Positions 8,916 through 18,057 of a stretch of DNA of 64,000 nucleotides are shown one piece after another. A program made the position numbers and the translations under genes. The notes beneath the pieces were generated by a model. It was not told the DNA's origin. It made no database searches and worked only from the letters and a program-made list of their open reading frames with translations. The stretch's first letter is position 1; every line of letters begins with the position of its first letter. This DNA comes from Paenibacillus sp. YN15 (GTDB lineage Bacteria > Bacillota > Bacilli > Paenibacillales > NBRC-103111): the NCBI RefSeq assembly GCF_003285005.1, contig NZ_QMFA01000005.1:186001-250000 (forward strand). The letters are read 5' to 3'.

Positions 8916-9896
8916 CTACTGCTTCCATACCTGCCCGTTCAACAGATTCTCCGGGCGCTTCCCCTGAAGAATCGCCGCCATATTCACCGCCGCCTTCATG
9001 GCCATGGCGGCCCGGGTCTGGCGTGTGGCGCTGCCCATGTGGGGCAAGGTCACCACCCGGGGCATGGAGAGAAAGGGATGGTCCGGCGGCAGCGGCTCCC
9101 GTTCAAACACATCCAGTCCGGCCCCGCCGATGCGCCCCTCGGCCAACGCCTTGACAAGCGCCTCCTCCTGCACAACAGCTCCCCGGGAGGCATTGATGAA
9201 ATAGGCATCCGGCTTCATCATGGAAAACTCCCTCTCGCCAATGAACCCCGCCGTAGAGGGAGTCAGGGGAACCTGGACCAGGACATAATCCGAGCGGCCA
9301 AGGAGCTCCTCCATAGCTGCATATTCAATCCCCAAAGCCGCCTCATCCCGGGGCACACGCTCCAGGTTGCTGTACAGCACCTTCATGCCGAAGCCGTTGG
9401 CCCTGCGGGCAATGGCGCTGCCGATTCTGCCATACCCGATGATGCCCAGCACCGCTCCATGAACATCCTTGCCCAGCATCAGGCTGGGAAGCCAGCCCTT
9501 CCACTGCCCGCTTTTGACATAATGGTCCGCCTCGGGAATCCGCCTTGCCGCCGCCAGAAGCAGGCCGAAGGCCAGATCGGCGGTGGTTTCCGTGAGCACA
9601 TCCGGCGTGTTGGTTGCGGCAATGCCCCGCCGGGTCAGCTCCTCCAAATCCAGGTTATCGTAGCCGACGGCAATGTTGCATACGCCCTTCAACCGGGGGG
9701 CCCGGTCCAATACCGGACCCTTGAGCTTGTGCCGGGAATAAACCAGCAGGCCGTCGGCCCGCTCCAGCCCCTGCAGGAATTTCGCTTCCCCCGGCAGCTC
9801 CTCCCAAGCCCGGTAATCCACCTCCGCCACCGTCTCCAGATAACGGACCGCCTCCTCCGGAACCTTGTCCGGAATGAATACCACCGGCCTGCCCAT
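8916..9896 (-). CDS. D-isomer 2-hydroxyacid dehydrogenase (glyoxylate/2-ketogluconate reductase type)
   Basis: 326 residues starting MGRPVVFIPDK; AAGGAGGG sits six bases before this ATG. The Rossmann motif GIIGYGRIGSAIARRA binds NAD(P), and the catalytic Arg, Glu and His are present in NASRGAVV, DVFEREPL and LPHMGSAT. Family members reduce glyoxylate, hydroxypyruvate or 2-keto sugar acids. Since it forms an operon with the dehydratase and aldolase (it is the last of three minus-strand genes, 17 bases after dgoD), reduction of a keto sugar acid or a related side product is the most plausible role. Substrate not readable from sequence. Confidence 0.85.
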   Translation of the reverse strand: MGRPVVFIPDKVPEEAVRYLETVAEVDYRAWEELPGEAKFLQGLERADGLLVYSRHKLKGPVLDRAPRLKGVCNIAVGYDNLDLEELTRRGIAATNTPDVLTETTADLAFGLLLAAARRIPEADHYVKSGQWKGWLPSLMLGKDVHGAVLGIIGYGRIGSAIARRANGFGMKVLYSNLERVPRDEAALGIEYAAMEELLGRSDYVLVQVPLTPSTAGFIGEREFSMMKPDAYFINASRGAVVQEEALVKALAEGRIGGAGLDVFEREPLPPDHPFLSMPRVVTLPHMGSATRQTRAAMAMKAAVNMAAILQGKRPENLLNGQVWKQ

Positions 9897-9913
9897 GCCC
9901 ATCCCTCCTTCCT

Positions 9914-11062
9914 TTACCATTCAGCTACCGATCCGTCCCGGTGCCGCCACACCGGATTGCGCCAGCGGTGTCCCTGCTGCGCCATTTCCAGCACGTACTC
10001 CTCGTGAATGTCGAGACCCAGGCCGGGGCCTTGGGGGATGCCCACATAGCCGTCCCGGTAGCGGAATACAGAGGGGTCACGGAGATAATCCAGCAGATCA
10101 TTGCCCTGATTGTAGTGGATGCCCAGGCTTTGCTCCTGGATAAACGCATTGTAGGCTCCTGCATCCACCTGAAGGCAGGCTGCCAGTGCAATCGGCCCCA
10201 AGGGGCAATGGGGGGCAACCGCCACATCGTACGCCTCCGCCATGGCAAAAATCTTCCTGCATTCCGTAATTCCCCCCGCATGGGAAAGATCAGGCTGGAT
10301 GATGTCCACATAACCCTGGGACAAAAGGGTTTTGAAGTCCCAGCGGGAAAACATCCGCTCTCCCGTGGCAATGGGGGTGCTGCTGTGCAGGGCGATGTCC
10401 CGCAGCGCCTCATTATTCTCGGGAAGTACCGGCTCCTCAATAAACATCAGGTTATACGGCTCCAGTTCCTTGGCCAGCACCTTGGCCATGGGCTTATGCA
10501 CCCGGCCGTGGAAGTCCACACCGATGCCGAAGTCCGGCCCCGCCGCCTCGCGGATGGCGGACACCCGCTCCAGCAGCTGGTCAATCTTGGCATAGGAATC
10601 GATGAACTGCAGCTCCTCCGTGGCATTCATCTTCACCGCGGTAAAACCCGCCTGCTTCTTCTCCAGCGCCGCCAGTCCCACATCCACCGGCCGGTCTCCG
10701 CCAACCCAGGAATACACCCGCATGGATTCCCGGCAAGCTCCGCCCAGCAATTGATGCACGGGCGCCTGATGGTATTTGCCCTTAATATCCCACAGCGCCT
10801 GGTCAATGCCGGCAATGGCGCTCATCAGAATGGGACCTCCCCGGTAAAAGCCCCCACGGTACATCACCTGCCAGTGATCCTCGATATTCAGCGGATTCTT
10901 GCCCATCAGAGCATCCATCATTTCCCCCACGGCAGTCTCTACCGTGTGGGCTTTTCCCTCCACCACGGGCTCTCCCCAGCCCGCTATTCCTTCATCCGTC
11001 TCGATTTTCAAAAAAAGCCACCGGGGCGGCACCACATAGGTTTTGTATCCGGTTATTTTCAT
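9914..11062 (-). CDS. dgoD: Galactonate dehydratase-like enolase-superfamily enzyme
   Basis: 382 residues. The protein starts [20 protein letters not shown] and carries the DgoD-type features [22 protein letters not shown] and [10 protein letters not shown], supplying metal ligands (Asp, Glu, Glu), and [14 protein letters not shown] with the catalytic His. Members dehydrate D-galactonate to 2-keto-3-deoxygalactonate. It lies between the aldolase (3 bases upstream) and the dehydrogenase in one operon and makes the substrate for the kinase at 7013. Related acid-sugar dehydratases look similar, so the exact sugar acid is not certain. Confidence 0.87.
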   Translation of the reverse strand: MKITGYKTYVVPPRWLFLKIETDEGIAGWGEPVVEGKAHTVETAVGEMMDALMGKNPLNIEDHWQVMYRGGFYRGGPILMSAIAGIDQALWDIKGKYHQAPVHQLLGGACRESMRVYSWVGGDRPVDVGLAALEKKQAGFTAVKMNATEELQFIDSYAKIDQLLERVSAIREAAGPDFGIGVDFHGRVHKPMAKVLAKELEPYNLMFIEEPVLPENNEALRDIALHSSTPIATGERMFSRWDFKTLLSQGYVDIIQPDLSHAGGITECRKIFAMAEAYDVAVAPHCPLGPIALAACLQVDAGAYNAFIQEQSLGIHYNQGNDLLDYLRDPSVFRYRDGYVGIPQGPGLGLDIHEEYVLEMAQQGHRWRNPVWRHRDGSVAEW

Positions 11063-11065
11063 TGC

Positions 11066-11728
11066 TTATCCCCTCCTGCATGTTGGTTGGTTGCGCGCTT
11101 GCGCTACTGCCGCTGTGAATTGCTGAGAGCGGCGGAGCAGCTCCTGAAGCTTGTCTGCACTTTTCCCGGCCCCCGGCTGATACAGGGCATTGCCCAGGCC
11201 GGCCGCAGCTGCCCCGGCCCGCACGTAGTCGGCGATATTCTCCAGATTCACGCCGCCGGTAGGCATCAGCGGAATCTGCGGCAGCGGCCCGTGAATGTCC
11301 CGAATGTACTGCGGTCCCAGGGGGCCTGCAGGGAATACCTTGACCATATCCGCCCCCAGCTCGTATGCCTTGAGAATTTCCGTGGGCGTCATAGCTCCGG
11401 GAATGACAACCGCCCCGTACCGCTTGGCCAATGTGATGGTTTCCGCCCGCATGATCGGGCACAGAATAAATTGGGCTCCTGCCAATAGCGCGCTCCGGGC
11501 GGTTTCCGGATCAAGCACCGTGCCGATGCCGATGATCAGATCCGAGGGCATGGCCGCCCGCGCCCGTTCAAGCAGGGACATAACGCCGGGAGTGGAGGCG
11601 GTCAGCTCCAATACCCGGATGCCTCCGTCATACATGGCTTTGATGGCTGCAAGCGCCTCTTTCTCGTCCTCTGCCCCCCGGATAATGGCCACCAGAAAAT
11701 GACGGCTGATTTCTTCCGCCAGACTCAT
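11066..11728 (-). CDS. dgoA: 2-keto-3-deoxy-6-phosphogluconate/galactonate aldolase
   Basis: 220 residues from the ATG at 11728, which has GGGGAGGA five bases upstream. It is a class I KDPG-type aldolase: VAIIRGAEDEKEALAAI, the strand GIGTVLDPETA, PIMRAETITLAKRYG, and KVFPAGPLGPQYIRDIHGPLP followed by PTGGVNLENI. The Schiff-base lysine is the one in MVKVFPAG. It splits the phosphorylated keto-deoxy acid into pyruvate and glyceraldehyde 3-phosphate, completing the path formed by dgoD and the kinase. It is the first gene of the minus-strand operon and has a candidate cre site close to its promoter. Confidence 0.9.
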   Translation of the reverse strand: MSLAEEISRHFLVAIIRGAEDEKEALAAIKAMYDGGIRVLELTASTPGVMSLLERARAAMPSDLIIGIGTVLDPETARSALLAGAQFILCPIMRAETITLAKRYGAVVIPGAMTPTEILKAYELGADMVKVFPAGPLGPQYIRDIHGPLPQIPLMPTGGVNLENIADYVRAGAAAAGLGNALYQPGAGKSADKLQELLRRSQQFTAAVAQARNQPTCRRG

Positions 11729-11752
11729 ACGATTCCTCCCCAATCCGATTTA

Positions 11753-11766
11753 TTAAAGCGCTTCCT
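11753..11766. promoter_or_regulatory. Candidate cre site upstream of dgoA
   Basis: The sequence TTAAAGCGCTTCCT contains the symmetrical AAGCGCTT core of CcpA-binding sites and lies about 25 bases upstream of the dgoA start, where binding would block the promoter. Inferred from motif and position. Confidence 0.4.
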
Positions 11767-11877
11767 GTTTCTTTTTCACCAAAAGCGTACCACACCCATT
11801 TCGGCAATCCGTGCATATATTTTTGCGATTTTTTATACTCTGTTTGGATATTTGCAGGATGCTCCTAAATTTCCCAT

Positions 11878-12021
11878 TCAAAAAGGCCCATGCATTGCAT
11901 GGACCCTTTCCTGCCGTCCCTCCAGCCTAGCCTTGCGCTTCATCTTCGGATCAATCCAGGGTTCAAGCATTTGCCTGACCACCTTATCCAGCTTTTCATA
12001 TTGGCCATACCGGTTAGCCAC
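11878..12021 (-). CDS. Short reading frame, probable gene remnant
   Basis: A 47-codon frame from a GTG, reading ANRYGQYEKLDKVV and then EPWIDPKMKRKARLEG. The composition (charged, helical, no low complexity) looks like true protein, but there is no ribosome site at a useful distance and the frame is too short for a known domain. It may be the C-terminal relic of a larger gene, in keeping with the degraded gene at 12291-12764. The end of the frame falls in an imperfect hairpin (AAAGGCCCATGCA / TGCATGGACCCTTT). Confidence 0.3.
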   Translation of the reverse strand: MANRYGQYEKLDKVVRQMLEPWIDPKMKRKARLEGRQERVHAMHGPF

Positions 12022-12105
12022 TACTCAGTTTAGTTACAATATCTCCTATGTATGGTAGCTGGCGGATGGGCTGTTGGGCATATGGAAGTATATGGAATAC
12101 CCATA

Positions 12106-12283
12106 ATGCAAAAGTACATTTATTTCATGAGTCAGCTGCTGGAGCGGAGGGTCATCATGCAAAAAGTGCATCTATTTCACGCGGATTTTAGCTTTTTGGC
12201 GGTTTTGAACGAAAATAACTGCACTTTTGCAGGATGGGAGCGTAAAAGAGGGATCATGGTCAAAAATAACTGCACTTTTGCAT
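12106..12283. repeat. Four-copy short repeat, two direct and two inverted
   Basis: Copies of about 21-25 bases at 12106-12129 and 12157-12181 (form ATGCAAAAGTGCATYTATTTC) and, inverted, at 12211-12231 and 12261-12283 (GAAAATAACTGCACTTTTGCA). Spacers differ in sequence. No reading frame spans them. The arrangement resembles those at 46401 and 59551. Confidence 0.8.
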
Positions 12284-12290
12284 GATAGCA

Positions 12291-12764
12291 TTAGAAGATA
12301 CGGTAGCCACGGCAGGATGGTGCCCCAAAAAACCTGCCTTCGGCTAAAGCAGGGAGCGCCATCCGGATCATACATCCGTTATTCACCAAATTAGCGCTCA
12401 ACCTCCAAAACCGCTGTTTTTCCTTATACAAATAATTCATTAACGCCAGCATCGCTTCCGGCAGCCGTTCCAAATCGCTCCGCTCATTTCCTGCTCATTA
12501 TGGAGCAGCCGCAGTCTGTCCAAGGTTTGGTTCACATTGTCCTTCGGGCTCTCGAATGCTTCAGCCATCCGCCGCCGCGCTTTTCTTCCTCCGGCACTTG
12601 GCTCCGTTCCAAGGCCTGCAGCCTTTTGCGCCAGCGGAACACCAGCCTCTCTGCTTCCAATGCCCGGCTAAAGCCGTATTGGAACATACGCACCGCCATT
12701 GCTGAATCAACATAATCCGGTTCAGTTGGACCTGCTCCCGCGGCTTTTTTCGTTTGTCTGCCAT
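12291..12764 (-). pseudogene. Degraded gene with at least three frameshifts
   Basis: Reading from an ATG at 12764 with GGAGGT upstream, the protein begins MADKRKKPREQVQLNRIMLI, continues in a second frame with AMAVRMFQYGFSRALEAERL, in a third with MAEAFESPKDNVNQTLDRLR, and in another with ERLPEAMLALMNYLYKEKQR. Each piece has normal coding composition and the pieces join end to end, so this was one gene of about 150 codons now broken by single-base shifts. I do not recognise the family; it is basic and helical. Confidence 0.6.
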
Positions 12765-12961
12765 GACCCTTTTCTATACCTCCAGTATAGGGTAATCTAT
12801 GGCCCGAATGCCCCGGAAAAAGCGCCGAAACGCAAAAACGCCAGCCGCTCCCTGAGAAAGGGAACAGCGGCGCGCGCTTCGCTTCCGGTTGGAACTTCAT
12901 ATCAATACCACTCCGCCCCTGTCGACCAGCCAAGGAGATGAAGCGGGAATCTGCTGAATGG

Positions 12962-13756
12962 TTAAAACCTGTATATCCGCCTGTATACGGAGGGCCTCAG
13001 CTTGACGGTTTTCTCGAAAATTCTGCTGAAATAATAACCGTTGTCATACCCGCATAATGACGCTACATGCTCCAGAGTAAAATCTGTATCCGTCAGCAGC
13101 GCTTTGGCCTTCTCCAGCCTGAGGGCCGTCAGATACTCCTTGGGTCCGGTTCCGAATGCCGCCTTGAACTGCCGGGTCAGCGTCACCTGGCTGATGCCAA
13201 GATCATGTGCCAGCTCCACCAGCCGGGCTTCACCGAAGGCATTGGCCTCCAGCCACCTGCGGGCAGTCAGCATACGGGGATCGGGAATGGCCGGAGACGG
13301 ATCCGATTCCTCTGAAATTTCGTGCATGATCAAGAGCAGCAGGTCATACAGATAGTGGGTGGCCGCCGCCAGCGCCGCCTCCTCCCGCCGGTCGGAGCAG
13401 GGTTTGATCAGACGCAGGGAGGAAAGCAGCCGAGACCGGTCCGCTACCGGAAATCTGTACGTGCCTCCCCGGGTAATCCGCTCCAGCAGCGTTTGCCCTT
13501 CCGGCCGGGAGGGGCGGAACACCAGATAGTGAATATTCATGGCAGTCAAGGCCTCCCGCGCCAAAGCCACGCCAGGCGGGCCCAAAAGCACTTCCCCCGG
13601 CCCTGCCTCCCCCTCCTGTCCGCCCAGGCTGTACCGGAAGCTTCCCTCCTCCAGAATCAACAGGGTCCAATCCTCCTCCAGAACGGCCTGGGGCTGTACA
13701 AACCGGCGTTTGTTGATGGAGTAGCCGTATGAACGGATGCTGACGGGATAATGCAT
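12962..13756 (-). CDS. AraC-family regulator
   Basis: 264 residues from the ATG at 13756, with AAGGAGG eight bases upstream; longer in-frame starts have no ribosome site. The N-terminal cupin-like domain (EEGSFRYSLGGQEGEAGPGE) is followed by an AraC DNA-binding domain (LGISQVTLTRQFKAAFG and LCGYDNGYYFSRIFEKT). It diverges from the FAD-dependent oxidoreductase at 13902 with 145 bases between, so it most likely controls that gene. Ligand unknown. Confidence 0.9.
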   Translation of the reverse strand: MHYPVSIRSYGYSINKRRFVQPQAVLEEDWTLLILEEGSFRYSLGGQEGEAGPGEVLLGPPGVALAREALTAMNIHYLVFRPSRPEGQTLLERITRGGTYRFPVADRSRLLSSLRLIKPCSDRREEAALAAATHYLYDLLLLIMHEISEESDPSPAIPDPRMLTARRWLEANAFGEARLVELAHDLGISQVTLTRQFKAAFGTGPKEYLTALRLEKAKALLTDTDFTLEHVASLCGYDNGYYFSRIFEKTVKLRPSVYRRIYRF

Positions 13757-13839
13757 GGAGAGCCCCTCCTTTTTTTCCATTGTACCAAAACTTCCCGATG
13801 TATAGTGAAAAAAAGTGCATCTTTCTCTGTTTTTCTGCA

Positions 13840-13869
13840 TGGCAATCCTACCTGGGACAGCGCTATAAT
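13840..13869 (+). promoter_or_regulatory. Candidate promoter of the FAD oxidoreductase gene
   Basis: A perfect TATAAT (13864-13869) lies 32 bases before the gene; the -35 region TGGCAA, 18 bases upstream, is poor, as expected for an activator-dependent promoter next to a divergent araC gene. An inverted pair TTTCTCTGTTTT / AAAACAGAGAAA flanks it. Confidence 0.4.
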
Positions 13870-13901
13870 GGGCTCAAAACAGAGAAAAAGGAGATTGCCG
13901 C

Positions 13902-15857
13902 ATGTCTTATCAGTGTGAGGTCTTTGTATACGGAGCTACACCGGGAGGAATCGGAGCGGCTATTGCCGCCGCCAGGAAGGGCAGGCGCGTAGTGCTGGCT
14001 GAACCCACCGGGCATATCGGGGGACTGATGACCAGCGGCCTGGGCAGAACGGACATCGATTGGCCAGAGGCCTCCGGAGCGATTTACCGGGAGTTTCTGC
14101 AAAAGGTGCTGGCGGATTATACGGCCCGTTACGGCCCGGACTCGCAGCAGGTGAAGGACTGCCGTGGCGGGATGTTCTTCGAGCCATCCGTGGCGGAAAA
14201 GCTGTTCGCAGGGATGGTGGAGGCGGAAAAGCAGAACCTTACCGTGCTCACCGGCCATCTGCTGAAGCAGGCGGTCACGGAGCAGAACCGGCTTGTGGCC
14301 GTGGAACTGGCCGCGTCCAACGGAGAAATTAGCCGCTGGTCGGCGGGCGCTTTTATCGATGCCACCTACGAGGGGGATCTGGCCGCAGCAGCCGGGGTTC
14401 CTTATTTGACAGGCCGGGAATCCAGGGATGACTGGAACGAGGAATACGCCGGGAAGCTTTATATGAATTTTGACGGGACCAAGAGGGTGTTTCCGGGAAG
14501 CACAGGCGAGGGGGACCACCGGATTCAGGCCTACAATTACCGCCTGTGCCTGACGGATGTTCCCGAGAACCGGATTGCCTGCTATAAGCCGGAGGTGTAC
14601 CGACGGGAGGATTATACCAGTCTGATCGGGGATGTGGAGGCCGGACGGGTGAAGTCCATCCGGGATGTGCTGAATATTCTTCCTGTTCCCAACGGCAAAA
14701 CCGACGCCAACAACCACCATTATTGCATGTGCTCCAGTGATCTTCCCGAGGAAAATCAGGAGTATCTGGATGGGGACGAAGCAGTACGCCGGCGCATCCG
14801 CACCCGGCAGCGCCATTATCTGGAGGGGCTGCTCTGGTTTCTGCAGCATGATGAGGCATTGCCTGAGACCTTCCGTCAGGACGCCCTCCGGTTCGGCTAT
14901 GCCGCCGACGAGTTTGCCGAAAGCGGGCATTTTCCGCCCCAGCTATATGTCCGGGAAGGCAGACGGATCTGCGGCGAGTACATGTTTACGGAGAATGACG
15001 CCCGGCTTGCTCCGGGACTGGGCAGAACGCCGGTCCATGGAGACAGCGTAGTGGTGGGCTCCTACGCCATTGATTCCCATGCTACCCGCAAGCGGGAGCC
15101 GGCAGGGGAAAATGTGGCCTTGGAGGGTTTTCTCGGTTTGGGCTGGATCACTGAAATCTATCAGGTGCCTTACGGGGTAATGGTGCCGCAGCAGGTAGAC
15201 GGCCTGCTGGTTCCGGTGGCCGTGTCGGCTACGCATATGGGCCTGGGCACCATCCGCATGGAGCCGTGCTGGATGCAGTTGGGCTTCGCAGCGGGAGTGG
15301 CGGCGGATATGAGCCTAACGCTGGGCACACCGGAGCGGAAGCTGCCCATTGATCTGCTTCAGGACCGGCTCCTGGAGGAGGGGCAGATGATCACCTTCTT
15401 CCGGGATGCAAACCCGCTGACGGAGGAGGGAACGGCCTTGCAATATTGGGGCGCAAAAGGTGTATTCGACAGCTACGAGGCAGAGCCTGACCGGCCGGTT
15501 AGTGTGGCCTTCGCCTCCAGGCTGCTGGCTCTGGCCCGGCTTCTGCCCGGCGGCCGGAGCCTGCCCGCCCTGCCTGCATCGGCCAACGTGCTGCCTGCCG
15601 GGGTGGATATGGGGCCAAGGCTGCCCAAAACAGAGCCGTCTCCGGCGGAATATTGGCAGGCGCATCCGCTGCTGCCCCGGCCAATGCTGGCCCGCTGGGT
15701 AGAAACGCTGAACAGCCGCCTGGCGGCGGGCATCAGTCTGAGCGCGGACGCGGGCCGCAGCTCCACTGTCTCCGTTGATGCAGCAGACGGCGAAATTGTG
15801 CGGGTGGGCGAGTTCTGCCGCATTGTGTACCAATACCTGAAGAAAAACCGCAGCTGA
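13902..15857 (+). CDS. FAD-dependent oxidoreductase (FAD_oxidored family)
   Basis: 651 residues. The N-terminal nucleotide-binding fold has YGATPGGIGAAIAAARKGRR followed by VVLAEPTGHIGGLMTSGL, and a later FIDATYEGDLAAAAG segment, typical of the PF12831 family of FAD proteins often found with sugar-utilisation genes. No signal peptide. Substrates of this family are largely unknown. The divergent AraC gene (12962-13756) is the probable regulator. A strong double-hairpin terminator follows. Confidence 0.88.
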   Translation: MSYQCEVFVYGATPGGIGAAIAAARKGRRVVLAEPTGHIGGLMTSGLGRTDIDWPEASGAIYREFLQKVLADYTARYGPDSQQVKDCRGGMFFEPSVAEKLFAGMVEAEKQNLTVLTGHLLKQAVTEQNRLVAVELAASNGEISRWSAGAFIDATYEGDLAAAAGVPYLTGRESRDDWNEEYAGKLYMNFDGTKRVFPGSTGEGDHRIQAYNYRLCLTDVPENRIACYKPEVYRREDYTSLIGDVEAGRVKSIRDVLNILPVPNGKTDANNHHYCMCSSDLPEENQEYLDGDEAVRRRIRTRQRHYLEGLLWFLQHDEALPETFRQDALRFGYAADEFAESGHFPPQLYVREGRRICGEYMFTENDARLAPGLGRTPVHGDSVVVGSYAIDSHATRKREPAGENVALEGFLGLGWITEIYQVPYGVMVPQQVDGLLVPVAVSATHMGLGTIRMEPCWMQLGFAAGVAADMSLTLGTPERKLPIDLLQDRLLEEGQMITFFRDANPLTEEGTALQYWGAKGVFDSYEAEPDRPVSVAFASRLLALARLLPGGRSLPALPASANVLPAGVDMGPRLPKTEPSPAEYWQAHPLLPRPMLARWVETLNSRLAAGISLSADAGRSSTVSVDAADGEIVRVGEFCRIVYQYLKKNRS

Positions 15858-15897
15858 TAGGAACAAGGCTGACACCCGTGAAACGGGGCATTAGGAT

Positions 15898-15982
15898 AAG
15901 GGCTCTGGGGCTAATAACAACCAGAGCCCTTATTTTGGCTGATGCTGGCCATAAGCCGGCAATCTAGCCAAAATAAGGGCTC
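15898..15982. terminator. Bidirectional terminator with two competing hairpins
   Basis: AAGGGCTCTGG (15898-15908) pairs with CCAGAGCCCTT (15921-15931), while the overlapping GAGCCCTTATTTTGGCT (15924-15940) pairs perfectly over 17 bases with 15966-15982. The middle arm can join only one partner at a time. It lies between convergent genes. Confidence 0.7.
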
Positions 15983-16003
15983 CTGCTTTCATTAAAATTG
16001 GAC

Positions 16004-17080
16004 TTACTCTTCGTCAGCTTCCGCTACCAGGGTCACCTTCAGAGCCGTGCCGATGGGAGGCAGGCTTTTGGCCAGCTTGGGGGTGTAGAAGCCTACCACC
16101 CGCGCACCCTTGGTCAGCTCCTTCACATCGATTGCCTTGCCGTCTACATCCAACAGGACTGTATCCTCGGCAATCTGGAGCACAACATCCTCCGGGGAAG
16201 AATCGGTAAGGCCCAGGCCGGTGATCCGCACGGACACTCCGCCATCATCCTTCTGATTCACTTCCTCAATCACTCCCGAAGTGCCCATCACATCCTTCTC
16301 CGCCAATGCGGAAATCACCTTGATCTTTAAGGCTCCTGTTTGGGGAGGCAGGCTCATGGTCATGACCATGTAATGCTCCACCTCAACCTCCATGCCGATG
16401 GACAAAGCGGAGAATTCCAGCTTGTTGCCTTCCGCATCCAGGATCTCTGTTTGATCGTCGATTTTCAGCACAATTCCGTCTGCTCCGTAGCCCCTGATCT
16501 GAAGGGAACGGCGCCCGTCGTTATCCCGCACCAAAGTGACCACGCCGGTTGTATGGGCCGATTTTATCTCCTCCTGAACCGTAATGGAAATGCCGTCATT
16601 GCCGGGAGCTACTGTACCTCTTAGAATATCGCCGAAGAAAGAGGAAGGAACATACAGCTTGCTGTCCACAAGAGCAGGCGCCGCTTCCAGCTCCTTCAGC
16701 ATTTTGTCCACTCCATATTGGTTCTCTCCGGTTTTGACGGTAGTGAAAAGCTCTGCCTTGGCCAGATCGACGGAATACGTCTCCGGATTCCATTGCAGCT
16801 CAAAGCCCATAGCTTCCGCAACCGCGCGCAGAGGCAGCATCGTCTCTCCGCCCGCTCCCAGATAACCGGTATCCTCCAGGGTCTGTCCGTTTACCCGGAC
16901 CGGGATGGCAGCTGTTGTCTGATCCGCAGGCTGGATGGGAGCCATAATGGGAACTATGATGGGAACCGGCTGTTCCGCGGACGGGGCGGCTGCTCCGGCT
17001 TGCGCCCAGGCTGCGCCTCCTCCTGTGAATGCCAGTGCCAGCGCCAGTGCGGTGGCTGTTTTTCTCGTTGTGAAATGCAT
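16004..17080 (-). CDS. Secreted protein with copper-amine-oxidase N-terminal (stalk) domain
   Basis: 358 residues from the ATG at 17080 (AAAGGAAG nine bases upstream). A signal peptide covers about residues 1-28 (TATALALALAFTGGGAAWAQA). Residues 58-150 match the Cu_amine_oxidN1 stalk domain (PVRVNGQTLEDTGYL, MLPLRAVAEAMGFEL, LYVPSSFFGDIL). The rest has repeated beta-rich segments with no known catalytic motif. Such domains are common in Paenibacillus surface proteins; here the role is unknown, probably in the cell envelope. It is a single gene converging on the FAD enzyme. Confidence 0.82.
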   Translation of the reverse strand: MHFTTRKTATALALALAFTGGGAAWAQAGAAAPSAEQPVPIIVPIMAPIQPADQTTAAIPVRVNGQTLEDTGYLGAGGETMLPLRAVAEAMGFELQWNPETYSVDLAKAELFTTVKTGENQYGVDKMLKELEAAPALVDSKLYVPSSFFGDILRGTVAPGNDGISITVQEEIKSAHTTGVVTLVRDNDGRRSLQIRGYGADGIVLKIDDQTEILDAEGNKLEFSALSIGMEVEVEHYMVMTMSLPPQTGALKIKVISALAEKDVMGTSGVIEEVNQKDDGGVSVRITGLGLTDSSPEDVVLQIAEDTVLLDVDGKAIDVKELTKGARVVGFYTPKLAKSLPPIGTALKVTLVAEADEE

Positions 17081-17344
17081 ATTTGTCCACTTCCTTTCGT
17101 CATCATCATGATGCATTCATGCTTCTTAACGGTCCGGCCATGGAAAATGTTGCACGCTGTAATATAACCATATTTTCCCACGGACATACAATACGGGTTC
17201 CATAAGCGGCAAAAACAAGGGCAAAGCCTCGTCAGCCGCGGATGCTCCGCCACAAAAATTGGGCGCTGCACTCACCCTTTTGCCTATTGCGCATACAGTG
17301 AATAGACCAATATCACGATGGCCCCGAAGAAAGGAAGGGTGTGC

Positions 17345-17923
17345 ATGAATCCCGTTTTGCAGGACCCCCGTTTATGTCTGTGCGCCGACTCTACCCAGAC
17401 CTTGGCTTACCGGAGAGACAGCCGCAATTATGTGACCCAGCTGTTCGGTCCGGATTTCCCCGCTGTTGAAACCGGCTTTTTTAATATTCATATGAGCCAG
17501 GGCATGATCGTCCCGCCTCATTGGCATACCAATGCCGATGAGCTGGTATTCGTCATTTGCGGAGGAATTGTGGCCTCCGTGTTCAATCCGTTTACCCGGA
17601 AACTCATCACCTGCACCCTGAAGCCGGGCCAGGTGGTCCAGCTGCCCAAGGGCTGGTTCCACTGGTTCATAGCCACTACCGACAACACGCATGTGCTGAC
17701 CATCTTCGATGTGCCCACGCCCGATGTGGTGTTCGGCGCCGATTTTCTCAGCTGCATCCCTCCCGAGGTGATGAACCGCGCCTTCTGCATCAATCCGCAG
17801 GACTATGCCAAGGCTGTGGCCCCCATCCAGGACGCGCTGCTGCTGGGTCCGCCTCCTTCCTGTGCTCCGATGGTGCAGGGACAGCAGCAGGGCTGCGAAT
17901 TTCCCGGCCCCGTATTCCGCTAA
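17345..17923 (+). CDS. Cupin-domain protein
   Basis: 192 residues from the ATG at 17345, which has GGAAGGG nearby; an upstream ATG (17318) lacks a site. The cupin motifs are clear: PPHWHTNADELVFVICGG gives His, His and Glu metal ligands, and QLPKGWFHWFIA the second motif with His. Such single-cupin proteins of Firmicutes resemble the oxalate decarboxylase/germin group, but only one domain is present and no catalytic assignment is possible. Single gene, ended by the hairpin at 18011-18038. Confidence 0.82.
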   Translation: MNPVLQDPRLCLCADSTQTLAYRRDSRNYVTQLFGPDFPAVETGFFNIHMSQGMIVPPHWHTNADELVFVICGGIVASVFNPFTRKLITCTLKPGQVVQLPKGWFHWFIATTDNTHVLTIFDVPTPDVVFGADFLSCIPPEVMNRAFCINPQDYAKAVAPIQDALLLGPPPSCAPMVQGQQQGCEFPGPVFR

Positions 17924-18010
17924 ACGGGCATGACTCTGCCGCGGAGGGTCCCGCCCGCACCGCACACACCATGGACGCCCTCCCGGAGACTGCCCAGCCA
18001 AGCGCACAAA

Positions 18011-18049
18011 AGCCTGCCGGCTTATATACCGGCAGGCTTCCTGCTTTTT
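18011..18049. terminator. Bidirectional terminator closing the nitrogenase-like operon
   Basis: Perfect 10-bp stem AGCCTGCCGG / CCGGCAGGCT with an 8-base loop, followed by TTCCTGCTTTTT on plus and TTTTG on minus. It lies nine bases past the stop of the substrate-binding protein gene and serves the cupin gene from the other side. Confidence 0.85.
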
Positions 18050-18057
18050 CCCAAAAA

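Noticed and set aside
12106-12283. CRISPR-like array
   Set aside because: Only four copies, two of them inverted, with irregular spacers and no cas genes in the window.
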